Source of the DNA: JACQFK01 sp036383955
GTDB lineage: Bacteria > Planctomycetota > MHYJ01 > JACPRB01
Assembly (NCBI GenBank): GCA_036383955.1
Contig: DASVNH010000219.1
Location: forward strand, 1 to 64,000
Length of the DNA stretch: 64,000 bases
Reading direction: 5' to 3'
How positions within the stretch are numbered: the first letter of the stretch is position 1; each line of letters begins with the position of its first letter. The notes beneath the pieces are model-generated. The model made no database searches. It was not told the origin of the DNA and worked only from the letters and a program-made list of their open reading frames with translations. Positions 47,818 through 56,644 of this stretch are shown here, piece by piece. A program made the translations under genes and the position numbers.

Positions 47818-48967
47818 AGGTGAAGCCCATCGCGAGGTTGTAGGCGTCGCCGCCGACGTCCCCCGCCACGTCGATCGAGCGGACCTTGGACTCGGCGGAG
47901 AGCCAGGTGAGGCCGAGGCCGAACGTGAAGATCGTGAAGACTTCGTCGTCGGTGTCGAGGACGAGCTGGTAGTCGCTGGTCGCGGGGAGGGCGTCGGCGT
48001 CGCTCCAGGGGGCGTCGAAGCGCCGCACGCCGGCGCGGGGGTAGATCGTGAGGACGGCGTCGAGGGGCACGCGGACTTCGAGGCCGAAGGAGACGTTGAC
48101 GACGTCCTCGAACTCGTTTTTGCCGGCGAAGAGGGGGGCGTCGGCGGTCTCGCTCCATTCGATCCATTGGACGTCGACGGTCGCCCGCAGCGGCAGTCCT
48201 TCGAGAATGTAGGCGCTGAGGCCGACGTTGACCTGCTGGGGCATGTTGAAGGCGGGGAAGAGGTCGGGCTCGACGTTGAAGTCCCATTTGAGGCCGGACT
48301 GCCAGGCGGCGCCGAAGGTGAGCTTGAGGCGGTCGGGGATGTCGTAGACGCCGACGAGCAGGCCGAGGCCGCCGCCGAAGCCGGTGGCGTTGTCGGAGCG
48401 GTTGCCGCCGGGGGAGTTGAACTCCCAGGTTTCGAAGCCGGCGTCGAGGGCGACGGCGACGGAGACGTGGGTGAGGAAGCCTCCTTCGTCGGGGCCGGCG
48501 AAGAGGAAGTCCTTGGCGAAGGCGACGCGGAGGCGGCTGAAGGACTGCTCCATGTTGCTGTCGGGATCGAAGACGGTCTGGAAGGGGTCGCTGACCTTGT
48601 CGAAGCTGTAGTTGAGGTGATAGGGGCGGGCGTAGCAGACGCCGACGGCCATGGGGCTCTTGGCGGTGCCGACCTGGAAGACGGCTCCCAAATAGGACGG
48701 AAGCAGGACGGGATCGACGAAGCTGGTTTCGGCTTCGGCGGACGTGGAGGTGGTTCCGCCGCCGCCCGGGCCGGCCTCGTGCAGCGGATAGGTGGTGTAG
48801 GTCTGATAGACGACGCTGACGGAGTTGGGCTGGCTGGAGATGCCGCCGGGATTGAGCCAGACGGAGACGGGATCGTCTTCGAAGGCGGTGTAGCTGCCGC
48901 CCATGGCCTTGGTGCGGGCGCCGAGCTGCTGGTCCTGGGCGACGGCGAGGAGCAGGGCGAGAATCAT
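47807..48967 (-). CDS. FadL/OMPP1-like outer membrane beta-barrel protein
   Basis: The 386-aa protein starts at ATG 48967 (MILALLLAVAQDQQLGARTK), a signal peptide followed by the FadL-type N-terminal motif KAMGGSYTAFEDDPVSVWLN. Amphipathic strands continue to a terminal aromatic residue (GFTYEF). Relatives transport hydrophobic compounds across the outer membrane. An upstream TTG at 49018 would add a non-hydrophobic extension and is less likely. Translationally coupled to the propeller gene. Confidence 0.8.
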   Translation of the reverse strand: MILALLLAVAQDQQLGARTKAMGGSYTAFEDDPVSVWLNPGGISSQPNSVSVVYQTYTTYPLHEAGPGGGGTTSTSAEAETSFVDPVLLPSYLGAVFQVGTAKSPMAVGVCYARPYHLNYSFDKVSDPFQTVFDPDSNMEQSFSRLRVAFAKDFLFAGPDEGGFLTHVSVAVALDAGFETWEFNSPGGNRSDNATGFGGGLGLLVGVYDIPDRLKLTFGAAWQSGLKWDFNVEPDLFPAFNMPQQVNVGLSAYILEGLPLRATVDVQWIEWSETADAPLFAGKNEFEDVVNVSFGLEVRVPLDAVLTIYPRAGVRRFDAPWSDADALPATSDYQLVLDTDDEVFTIFTFGLGLTWLSAESKVRSIDVAGDVGGDAYNLAMGFTYEF

Positions 48968-49101
48968 CAGGCCGCGTATCCTACGTTCCGCCGTCGGTGT
49001 TCGCCACTTTTGTGACAAGCCGAAAGCCTTGGAGTTAGGGTCGGCCCGATGCGTATACTACATTCCCTAATAGGAATGATGTATTAGCAGGGAGTACGTG
49101 G

Positions 49102-49713
49102 ATGAAGATAGCGACGCGGGTCCGTGAGTTTGCCTCGACGGTTGAGGCGGGACTTCCTGGTGTTCGAGTGAACCACGATGAACCCCTGCGTTCCGGAGGG
49201 ATCTGGTTTTTAGACGTGCACTACCTTGGCCGGCGCGTAGTCGTGCAATGGCATTCAAGGAAAGGATTCGCATTGACCAGGGCGCTGGAGGATATCTTCG
49301 GAGAGGGACCCCACGAGGTTTATCAAGACCTAGCCGCCGCAGCTCGTCGCACGATCCAATTGCTTCGGGACAACGCGTTCACCTATTGTCCGACTGAAGC
49401 GCCTATTGGCCTCATCAGGCTTTTGCGAGGGATGTCGCAGGAGCAGCTTGCGAAGCGCCTTCATGTCGGCCAGCCGGCGGTATCCAAGCTGGAGAGGAAG
49501 AACAACGTCCAGATCGGCACCCTTCATCGAGTGATACGAGCGCTCGGAGCCCGCCTGATTATTCGCGTGGAGTGGGCCGGTCGCAGCCTCGAGTTGAGTC
49601 AGTTCGACCCGCCCAGTCATCATGCAAAGGGGACACTGCCCAAGCTTCCGGCTGGGACCCCGGCCAGCGCCCGCAACCGCGGAGCTGGCCGGGCTAGCGC
49701 CAGGCGCAAGTGA
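49102..49713 (+). CDS. XRE-family HTH protein with unknown N-terminal domain
   Basis: In this 203-aa protein an XRE helix-turn-helix spans about 108-145 (IGLIRLLRGMSQEQLAKRLH and GQPAVSKLERKNNVQIG). The N-terminal 95 residues (RVNHDEPLRSGGIWFLDVHY; VQWHSRKGFALT) are an unknown beta-rich domain. The C-terminal tail is basic and disordered. Just upstream, TATACT and an imperfect repeat (ACATTCC...GGAATGATGT, about 49059-49083) look like promoter and self-operator. It opens the AT-richer island and could be its regulator. Confidence 0.75.
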   Translation: MKIATRVREFASTVEAGLPGVRVNHDEPLRSGGIWFLDVHYLGRRVVVQWHSRKGFALTRALEDIFGEGPHEVYQDLAAAARRTIQLLRDNAFTYCPTEAPIGLIRLLRGMSQEQLAKRLHVGQPAVSKLERKNNVQIGTLHRVIRALGARLIIRVEWAGRSLELSQFDPPSHHAKGTLPKLPAGTPASARNRGAGRASARRK

Positions 49714-49772
49714 GAGGCATCCCCTTAGTGGGTCTTCGCTCCCTCAACGGAAGTTCTCGAATCACGTTGGGG

Positions 49773-49778
49773 TAGAAT
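49773..49778 (+). promoter_or_regulatory. -10 hexamer TAGAAT, leaderless spacing
   Basis: TAGAAT, CAGGGC, ATG: spacing of 6 before the HEPN-like gene at 49785. Confidence 0.5.
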
Positions 49779-49784
49779 CAGGGC

Positions 49785-50747
49785 ATGCCACCCTTTCTCC
49801 AGGTAAATGACCAGTACTGCGTGCTCGGCCTCGAGACTGTGGCCACGCAAGGGGTACAGTTGCCATTGGTGTTCTCGGACACATTCCAACTAGTCGACGC
49901 ATGCCCGGTTGAGCCCAACGAGCAGTGGAAAGAGGATAAGGGAAGGCTGTTTTGGCAGGCAGTTGACGATACGCGGTGTTTCTTAGTATTCAGGCAGCCA
50001 GGAAACGACCCTGGATTGTTGCCAAATGACGCAATTAAGAAGCCTGCGATCGCATTCTTACGTGGCCTGCTCCTAACGGGTATTCCTTGGTCCGACGGCC
50101 AATACTTATTCACCGGCGGTGTGCATGCAGATCGTACCGACATCCGCCAGATTCAAGAACTTAGAGAATTCCACCTAGATCTAGGCCTGCCGCGTGCCGA
50201 TCACTTTGACGAGGCTCGGCTACGAACCGCGTATGACTTAGGGAAGAAGATCCTCGCGTTAAACGCGGGAGGTTGGAACCGGATTGCGCGTGGCTTCCAC
50301 TACTTGTGGACCGCTCTAATCGTCGATTGGATGGAAGATCGTTTCCACATGTTCATCAGGGCACTTGATGCTGTGGTGAAGACTTCACAAGGACAGGGGC
50401 GGGTAACTTTCAGGGACCGGTGTAACTCAACGTTCTTAGCGCCTCATCCTGACAACCCCACGGCGTTAGAGGATATGTACTACATCCGCAACACCATTGA
50501 GCATATCCACGATCTGGATCCGGAGCCGCGCCGGCTTGCTGATTCGGTTGCAAGAAGGGAAACGCGGGAACGAAGGCTTCGCCAGCTTGAGGTATTAGCA
50601 CTTGGAGTCTATAGGAGGATCATCGGCGACTCGACTCTTCTGGCTGACTTGGACACCGATGCAAAAATCGATGCTTTCTGGGCGCTGCCTGACGATCTCC
50701 GGGCTGCTCGGTGGAATGCGCGCATACCTTTAGACGCCATCGTTTAG
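49785..50747 (+). CDS. Apea/HEPN-like protein
   Basis: In this 320-aa protein the C-terminal half carries RNTIEH within YYIRNTIEHIHDLDPEPRRL, i.e. the Rx4H active-site pattern of HEPN ribonucleases in an all-helical setting (FHMFIRALDAVVKTSQGQGR). The N-terminal half (QLPLVFSDTFQLVDACPVEP) is of unknown type. HEPN proteins are common toxin or RNA-cleaving effectors in defence islands, and this gene lies next to a TIR gene in AT-richer sequence. The family call is by motif only. Confidence 0.6.
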   Translation: MPPFLQVNDQYCVLGLETVATQGVQLPLVFSDTFQLVDACPVEPNEQWKEDKGRLFWQAVDDTRCFLVFRQPGNDPGLLPNDAIKKPAIAFLRGLLLTGIPWSDGQYLFTGGVHADRTDIRQIQELREFHLDLGLPRADHFDEARLRTAYDLGKKILALNAGGWNRIARGFHYLWTALIVDWMEDRFHMFIRALDAVVKTSQGQGRVTFRDRCNSTFLAPHPDNPTALEDMYYIRNTIEHIHDLDPEPRRLADSVARRETRERRLRQLEVLALGVYRRIIGDSTLLADLDTDAKIDAFWALPDDLRAARWNARIPLDAIV

Positions 50748-50934
50748 CATCGGACCCAGCAAACTCACCAAGGCCCATTGGACTGGCGGTGCCGGAAGCG
50801 CGGAAGGTTGTTGCGCGAGAGCTCTGCAGGGATGAGGGGGATTCCACGGAGGGAAACCAATTGCGAAGCTACAGGGTGAGGATATTCAGCATAGGCCTTC
50901 TGCTAGATTCATGCGGAGATGTTGGGATACCCTG

Positions 50935-51792
50935 ATGACGACGCCACGGGAGATCTGGGAGAAAGACTCGTCGAGACATCTTAGAGCTCATCGGGTAGAT
51001 GTTCTAAAGGATAGCCAAACGGGCGAGAGCGTCGAAGCAATCGCCTCCCTCGTCTTCGATTTCGATGCTGGTGTTCAGTACATCTCCATTTTCTTCGAAA
51101 GCACTCCGATGGCGGCTTCCTTAGTCAGAAAGTACCTGGAAGATCCAGACCATGTCCTAAATGTAGGCAAGGGAGTAGAGATTGATAGTGGCTACCAAGG
51201 TACGGATGAAAAGGTCCGTTCAAGCGACCTGATATTTTCAAAGCGGTTTGTGATCTACACCGGGTATGAATTCGACTCGCGAGAGAAGAAATCCTTATCG
51301 GAGCTAGCGGCTAGCCGCGGCTTAAGTCTTGTCCTGAGAGATGGTCGCTATATAGCAGCCAGAGCTGCCATCGAAATCCCCATGGCCTTCATAATGCACG
51401 ACTCGCGTGACAAGGAGCCTTTTGTCCGAGAGTTGGCCAATGCGCTGCAACGAATGCTTTGCACCGTATGGTATGACGAATTCTCTCTTCTGCCAGGTCA
51501 AAGCCTACGTGCGGGGATCGAGAACGGGCTCAAGACTTGCAGGAGGTGCGTACTTATAATGTCACCTAACTTCATGGCTAATGAAGGATGGACCAAGGCC
51601 GAGTTTGATTCGATTTACACCAGGGAAATCCTCGAGAAGAAGAACATATTCATTCCAGTCTGGCACAATGTCACGAAAGAACAGGTCTACCAATACTCTC
51701 CCCGACTCCTTGACCGCGTTGCCGTTCCTTCAGGCTTGGGAGTTGAAGCAGTCGCGCGTAGGGTCATGGTGGGAATCCACCACGAGGACTAA
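50935..51792 (+). CDS. TIR-domain protein with unknown N-terminal domain
   Basis: Of about 285 aa, the C-terminal 135 residues form a TIR domain: MAFIMHDSRDKEPFVRELAN, VWYDEFSLLPGQSLRAGIEN, VLIMSPNFMANEGWTKAEFD with a candidate catalytic Glu, and IFIPVWHNVT. Many bacterial TIR proteins degrade NAD+ or make signalling nucleotides during phage defence. The N-terminal 150 residues (SSRHLRAHRVDVLKDSQTGE) would be the sensor part and match nothing I know. The start could be ATG 50911 instead; neither has a clear ribosome site. Confidence 0.8.
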   Translation: MTTPREIWEKDSSRHLRAHRVDVLKDSQTGESVEAIASLVFDFDAGVQYISIFFESTPMAASLVRKYLEDPDHVLNVGKGVEIDSGYQGTDEKVRSSDLIFSKRFVIYTGYEFDSREKKSLSELAASRGLSLVLRDGRYIAARAAIEIPMAFIMHDSRDKEPFVRELANALQRMLCTVWYDEFSLLPGQSLRAGIENGLKTCRRCVLIMSPNFMANEGWTKAEFDSIYTREILEKKNIFIPVWHNVTKEQVYQYSPRLLDRVAVPSGLGVEAVARRVMVGIHHED

Positions 51793-51983
51793 TCGCTGCC
51801 TTAGCTTGAGTCCTAATGCTCTGGGGTGTGGAACTGCTATCCAGCCATGTCGCCCACGCCTCCCGCTCGGGACCCGGCCCGTACCGCTGGCGAGGTGATG
51901 CCCCCCAAACTCCTATTTCTGGACTAAGTCGTTGCCCACCTGCAGCTTGCACACGGCATACGCGTACGCATAGGCTCGGGCCC

Positions 51984-53027
51984 TTAGACAGTGGCATCGT
52001 GTCCGTCGGTCCACCGCATGACGTCTCCATTCGGCAAGCATTGAGGAATGTCGCTGAAGAGTTGATAATCGATTGGATAGTAGGCAAACGGGTTGTGGAG
52101 AACGATAGCGTTGTGCTCAATCCAGATCCGATTGACGGCGCTGTCGTGGAGTTCTTTGGCTTCGGGCCACCAGGACGGAATTAGCCGAGCGTCTGCGAAG
52201 TGCCAGGAGGGGTATGCCTCGATACCACATTCCTCAATGCAGAGCAGTGCACTGATTCTGCGGTAGCCAGGCGAACCGTCTGACTTTTGCCTCTTGAAGA
52301 GCTTTCCGTCGGGGAAGAACTCAACCCTCGCCTCGCTGATTGCAGTGCCTGTCTCGCGGCTGATGGGAATGGTGATCTTGCTCTGGCCATACAGTGCTCG
52401 GGCCAAAGCCGAGCGGTGGTGGCACAACTGGAGCCGTAGGTTAGGGGTAATTACGAGAAGGTTCGGCCCCTTCTCATCAAACTGCTTGTTGGCCTTTGAA
52501 ACGGCAGCCTCAATCTTGTCCGACCCATCACCCCAGCTGATGCCGTTAAGGGACTCTTCCTGGTGGGGAGCCTTAACTTCGACTCCAATGCTCTGGTCCC
52601 TATCAAATACGACCATTTCGAGGTGTTTTTCGCCTCGACCTGGTGCAAGGGGGTTGATTGGCAGCTTACGTTTGCCAGCCAAGTACCAGCATGTGAGGCA
52701 CTCTGCAAGTGCGGAGCGAAAGTTATCCTCGTCCCTATCGCAAAGACGTGCCCGGAGTTCCTTTCCCTTGATTCCATCCATGAGTCCGCATGCAAATGCT
52801 GCCGTGAGGTACGTTTCCCAGGCAGCTCGTCTGGCACGCCAGTACCGGACTTTAGAGGCTACAGCGCGCGTGCTGGGATAGATTCCTTCGGCCTCAAGGA
52901 TAGAGCAGCGCTCAATTAGCTCTTTGGTGGGTGATCGCTTCCAGTGCGCAATGATTTGCGTCGTGAACACATCTCGAAGCGGGTTCGCCGGCCACGATTG
53001 GAATTCAACCGGGCGTACTACGACCAT
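51984..53027 (-). CDS. PD-(D/E)XK nuclease-like protein
   Basis: The 347-aa protein has the signature of a PD-(D/E)XK nuclease: Glu in NFRSALAECLTCWYLAG, then MVVFDRDQSIGVEVKAPHQE (the E-x-K pair on a strand) and a following helix KIEAAVSKANKQFDEKGPNL. The C-terminal half is unknown. Codon use is AT-richer than the rest of the window. Convergent to the TIR gene. A restriction or anti-phage role is inferred from fold and context. Confidence 0.6.
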   Translation of the reverse strand: MVVVRPVEFQSWPANPLRDVFTTQIIAHWKRSPTKELIERCSILEAEGIYPSTRAVASKVRYWRARRAAWETYLTAAFACGLMDGIKGKELRARLCDRDEDNFRSALAECLTCWYLAGKRKLPINPLAPGRGEKHLEMVVFDRDQSIGVEVKAPHQEESLNGISWGDGSDKIEAAVSKANKQFDEKGPNLLVITPNLRLQLCHHRSALARALYGQSKITIPISRETGTAISEARVEFFPDGKLFKRQKSDGSPGYRRISALLCIEECGIEAYPSWHFADARLIPSWWPEAKELHDSAVNRIWIEHNAIVLHNPFAYYPIDYQLFSDIPQCLPNGDVMRWTDGHDATV

Positions 53028-53132
53028 ATGAACCTAAGATTACACCACGCGGGAGGCTATCACAGGGTTTCAAGCGAAAGCCTGTGGGAGGTACTGGGAA
53101 ATACAAAGCTGGGAAGGAGGTGTGGGGAAGGC

Positions 53133-53279
53133 TCAGGGGAGGACCCTAGCAACCGACGCGCAAGCGATCTTTAGAGCCAACTGATCTTGTGTAAGAAAAG
53201 CAGCTCCTAGGAAAGCGAGCCATCCTATCGCCAGGGACAACCAGGACCTGAACGAGCGTCCGCAGTTGCTATTGTCCAT
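53133..53279 (-). CDS. Possible small single-pass membrane protein (48 aa)
   Basis: The frame reads MDNSNCGRSFRSWLSLAIGW, then a continuous hydrophobic stretch of about 20 residues and a short tail. AAAGAAAGG lies 10 bases upstream, a plausible ribosome site. It sits alone between the two nuclease genes in the island. Small membrane proteins are known effectors or toxins, but length makes chance occurrence possible. Confidence 0.35.
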   Translation of the reverse strand: MDNSNCGRSFRSWLSLAIGWLAFLGAAFLTQDQLALKIACASVARVLP

Positions 53280-53545
53280 AGACACCATACCTTTCTTTGG
53301 CTTACGAAGCCGCCGACGGTCGGGTGCTAGGGGTGCTCCTCCGGTCGCAGGCAATCCTGCCCTGAGCCTTCCAGGTTCCAAAGAACGTGCTGCCATGTGC
53401 TTTGACTACCTGAGGGCGACACCGTGACGAACTTTTGGGAAAGCCTTAGTCCTAGAATCCCAGTTTTGACACCTATCCCAACCCTATTTCAACTCTTAAC
53501 ACGCCAGAAGTCGAGATGCGTTGAGTGGGGGCAAGAACCTACAGC
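53280..53545. other. Intergenic region without a visible gene
   Basis: 266 bases of mixed composition separating the small ORF and the nuclease operon. No structured RNA, repeat or convincing ORF seen. Confidence 0.4.
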
Positions 53546-54574
53546 TCAGGTTGTGGATGAGTTGGCCGGAGCCATGGGCCCCGGTGTTTCGGTGCTGACC
53601 TTGAGACCAATTTGGTAGTTTGGAAAGCCCGTCACCTCGTGAGTGATGTACTTGAGCCCTCCCTCCTTGGTGGGCCGCAAGATTATGCGAGAATTGACCT
53701 CCTTGCCATCAATCTTTCCGCCCGCAGTTAGTGCGTAGGCCAGAATTCCGCCAAAGTCGACCGGTTCGTACTTCGAGCAGGTCAGAGGCAAACAGTAGCG
53801 CTTGAGTGTGAGGTTGACGGTGAAGTCGATAGCCTCGACCGGCAGCCACTCGGAGCCGTGCTGCAGCTCCACGGGGAGGAAAGGCGTGGACTTGAAGGTC
53901 CACTGGTGGCCTGGGTACTCCCCATCCTGAAGCTTGTCGATTGCGTCCCGGTGCTTCTGACTCTCAATCTGCGACAACCACTGGGCTGTGATTAGTGCGC
54001 CCGTGTCTACGCGGCGGAGGATTCGGGAGCCGATGGGCGCGTCTTTGACCGGCTCCAACGGCATGCGCTTGACAATGAGAGCGAATGTGGCGGTCTTGAT
54101 CGTGATGTCGAGCTTCGAGAACCACATCGTCTTGTCGCCGAGCGTGAACGGCCAATCCTTACCCTCAAGCTCGGAAAGTGTCAAAAGCTTGATGCGCGGC
54201 CCTCGCGTCTTGGCGTCGTCGATAACGGATTGGGGGAACCCTTTCTCCGCAACGCAGATCAAGCCCGCCGCGCCGACTTGGTCCAGCTTCGTAATCCAGC
54301 CGTCGTAATCTCCTTGGTCGACATTCCGGACCCGCTTCTGCACCTCGACGATCCAGACGCTTTCACGTTCTGGTGGGCCACGTCTGATGACGACGTCGCA
54401 CTGCCTCTTGTGGGGCGTGTTCGCGGTCCCAGCCGTCCTATGGTTAGTAAGCCTCTGATCGCGCTCCACATGGGCGTTGGGCTCCAGGCTCTTTTCGAGC
54501 AAGCAGACCACCTGCTCCATGAGTTCCCACTTCTTCTCCCGCCGGGCCTTCTTCTCGCGCGATGCTTGGCCCAT
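53546..54574 (-). CDS. Restriction-endonuclease-like protein (PD-(D/E)XK fold)
   Basis: In this 342-aa protein the N-terminal half reads KRQCDVVIRRGPPERESVWI, then VEVQKRVRNVDQGDYDGWIT, and LICVAEKGFPQSVIDDAKTR. These are an Asp followed by E-x-Q-K and a helix, as in Mrr/VRR-like and related nucleases that recognise foreign DNA. The C-terminal half, beta-rich, is unknown. Starts 2 bases after the stop of the gene at 54577-55176, so the two are an operon. Confidence 0.6.
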   Translation of the reverse strand: MGQASREKKARREKKWELMEQVVCLLEKSLEPNAHVERDQRLTNHRTAGTANTPHKRQCDVVIRRGPPERESVWIVEVQKRVRNVDQGDYDGWITKLDQVGAAGLICVAEKGFPQSVIDDAKTRGPRIKLLTLSELEGKDWPFTLGDKTMWFSKLDITIKTATFALIVKRMPLEPVKDAPIGSRILRRVDTGALITAQWLSQIESQKHRDAIDKLQDGEYPGHQWTFKSTPFLPVELQHGSEWLPVEAIDFTVNLTLKRYCLPLTCSKYEPVDFGGILAYALTAGGKIDGKEVNSRIILRPTKEGGLKYITHEVTGFPNYQIGLKVSTETPGPMAPANSSTT

Positions 54575-54576
54575 GG

Positions 54577-55176
54577 TTACACCTTGTTCCAGATGGAAAT
54601 GAAGCCGTCCGCTTCGCCTTCGAGCAGAGCCGTGAGATCTTTCTCTTTGGACGAATGCGTATACAACTTGCTCGAGCGGATGTCGAGCACACCGAACACT
54701 GTTCCGGCTTCGGCTCCGTCATCAAGCGCCGACTTCATGAGCTGGAGAATCACGGCCACCTTCGACTTGGTCAGGTCTTCGTCCTTGAAGTACATCTTGA
54801 TCTGATGATGTTTGCCGTCGATCTCCATCCCAAGTTCTGGGTTCACAACCACCTTGAGGCTGTTGTAGGTCCAGTCCTCTCGCAGAGTTCCTGTCCATGC
54901 GATGTCCTTGCGGCCGAGAAACTTCTTATAGCCTGATACCACTCGGGAGTAATTCAGCTTCTTGGGTGCGTGGGCGTTCTCCACTAAGACGTCGAGCTTG
55001 GTCTTGTCGAGTTCCCCCTGTGAATGGTGCCTCACGATGCCGTCACGGAGCATCTTGTAAAAATCTTGAGCGGGGCTGTAGTTGTCCTTGTGTTTGATCC
55101 GGCGCACTTGCGTGAGCCGTGGCCCCGACGTCTTGAGCAAGTAATCCACGAACTCGGTAAGCGACACTCGAGGCAT
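54577..55176 (-). CDS. Unknown protein, first gene of a nuclease operon
   Basis: The 199-aa protein (MPRVSLTEFVDYLLKTSGPR) has an alpha-helical N-terminal half and a beta-rich C-terminal half (LRQDWTYNSLKVVVNPEL-like strand run, GMEIDGKHHQIKMYF). It matches no family I recognise. It is co-transcribed with the nuclease-like gene and may be its specificity, sensor or immunity partner. Confidence 0.65.
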   Translation of the reverse strand: MPRVSLTEFVDYLLKTSGPRLTQVRRIKHKDNYSPAQDFYKMLRDGIVRHHSQGELDKTKLDVLVENAHAPKKLNYSRVVSGYKKFLGRKDIAWTGTLREDWTYNSLKVVVNPELGMEIDGKHHQIKMYFKDEDLTKSKVAVILQLMKSALDDGAEAGTVFGVLDIRSSKLYTHSSKEKDLTALLEGEADGFISIWNKV

Positions 55177-55458
55177 GACTCCTCCTGCAAGAACAGATCC
55201 ATTTACTCGGGTCGAGCAGGGGGAACCACTGCGACGGCGTGCTCGGAGTACCGGCGTGCCTGCTGGTGATTCTGTTCCCTAACGCCCCATTCCTGGGAGG
55301 CGAACAACTCGCCTCTCTCCACATGTTCTACGGTTGCCAGACCGGGCGGGGTTCAGTCGTGCTAAAAAGAATCCGCGCCCTCAGCTTTCCATATGACGCG
55401 GAGCTGCTCGCGGGGTGGGTATAGCGAACGCTTCCTAACGAAAGGTAAGATGCCCGCC
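55177..55458. other. Intergenic region at the island's right border
   Basis: 282 bases between the divergent nuclease operon and the RNase D gene. Apart from the -10 box at 55446 no feature is evident; no tRNA or clear attachment repeat is seen. Confidence 0.4.
55446..55451 (+). promoter_or_regulatory. -10 hexamer TAAGAT, leaderless spacing
   Basis: TAAGAT overlaps an upstream in-frame ATG (55450) and lies 7 bases before the ATG at 55459, supporting 55459 as start. Confidence 0.5.
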
Positions 55459-56568
55459 ATGAAACCCGTTCTCGTGTCCACCTCGGCGGAGCTCGCGACG
55501 GCCGCCGCCGCACTGGCCGGCGCTCCTCGCTACTTCATCGACACGGAGTTCGACTTCGGGCCGGGGACGCGGCGGCTGGCGCTTATCCAGGTGTCGCGCG
55601 GGGGGGATGAGGCGTTCCTGGTCGACGCCGTCAAGCTCACCGCACTCGAGCCGCTCGGGGCGGCCATCGGCCGGGCCGACACCGAATGGGTCCTTCACGC
55701 GGGGAAGCTGGATGTCGAGCTTCTGCTCGCCGCCCTCAAGCTGCCGGCCGCGCCCGCTTTGTTCGACACCCAGGTCGCCTGGGGGCTCCTCGGCCCCGAA
55801 TTCCCCGTCTCCCTCGCCTATCTGCTCTACCGCCTCCTCGGCCTCCGCAGCATGAAAGGCGAGCAGGCCGGCGACTGGATCCGCAGGCCGCTAAGCCCCG
55901 AACAGATCGCGTACGCGGCGGAGGATGTCGCCCACCTGCCCGAGCTCCGCGACGCCCTCGGCGGCAAGCTTCGCGAGAAGGGTCGCGAAGCCGCCGCCTT
56001 CGCCGCCTCCGCCGAAGCCTGCGCCGAAGACATGGACGCCGCCGTCACCCTCGACGACTTCCGCAACGCGTGGCAGCTCGACGCCTCCGGCCTCGCCGTC
56101 CTCAAGCATCTCATCGACGCCCATAACGCCCTGCCCGCCGAGGAGCGCGCGTTCGCCCTGCCGACCCGCGCCTTCCTCTCCGTCGCCAAGCTCATCCCCG
56201 AGTCCGCCGAGGAGTTCTCCCGCATCAAGGGCGTCCCGTTCGCCTGGGTCAAGCGCCACGGCCAGGCCCTCGCCAACACGCTCGTGCGGGTCTCGTTCGA
56301 CTCCCGCAAGGACCCCTTCGTCCCGCTGGAGCCGCCGCCCTACGCGACCTGGCCCGACATCCTCGCGGAAGGCTGGCTCCGCGACGCCGCCGCGCGCGCC
56401 TGCGCCGCCCTCGAGATCTCCCCCGACCTCGTCTTCCCCGGCCGCCTCATCGGCGCCATGGCGAAGAAAGTCGCGGCCGCCGGGAAGGGCGCCGCCCTCG
56501 ACGCCCTCAACGGCTGGCGCCGCGAGCTGCTCGGGGATTCGTTGACGGTCAAGCCGTCGACGTCCTAG
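55459..56568 (+). CDS. rnd: Ribonuclease D
   Basis: The 369-aa protein has a DEDD-type 3'-5' exonuclease domain: Exo I FIDTEFDF, Exo II VLHAGKLDVELL, and Exo III YAAEDVAHLPEL (DEDDy with Tyr). It ends with HRDC-like helical domains (FRNAWQLDASGLAVLKHLID). It trims tRNA precursors and other stable RNAs. The start 55459 is chosen from the -10 spacing; an ATG three codons upstream overlaps the -10. Confidence 0.9.
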   Translation: MKPVLVSTSAELATAAAALAGAPRYFIDTEFDFGPGTRRLALIQVSRGGDEAFLVDAVKLTALEPLGAAIGRADTEWVLHAGKLDVELLLAALKLPAAPALFDTQVAWGLLGPEFPVSLAYLLYRLLGLRSMKGEQAGDWIRRPLSPEQIAYAAEDVAHLPELRDALGGKLREKGREAAAFAASAEACAEDMDAAVTLDDFRNAWQLDASGLAVLKHLIDAHNALPAEERAFALPTRAFLSVAKLIPESAEEFSRIKGVPFAWVKRHGQALANTLVRVSFDSRKDPFVPLEPPPYATWPDILAEGWLRDAAARACAALEISPDLVFPGRLIGAMAKKVAAAGKGAALDALNGWRRELLGDSLTVKPSTS

Positions 56569-56644
56569 AATCCCCGAACATCGGACCGGGGGAGCGTGCG
56601 GCGTCGTATCTCCCGGCTCACGCTCCTCCCGAGGGAGGAAGCGC

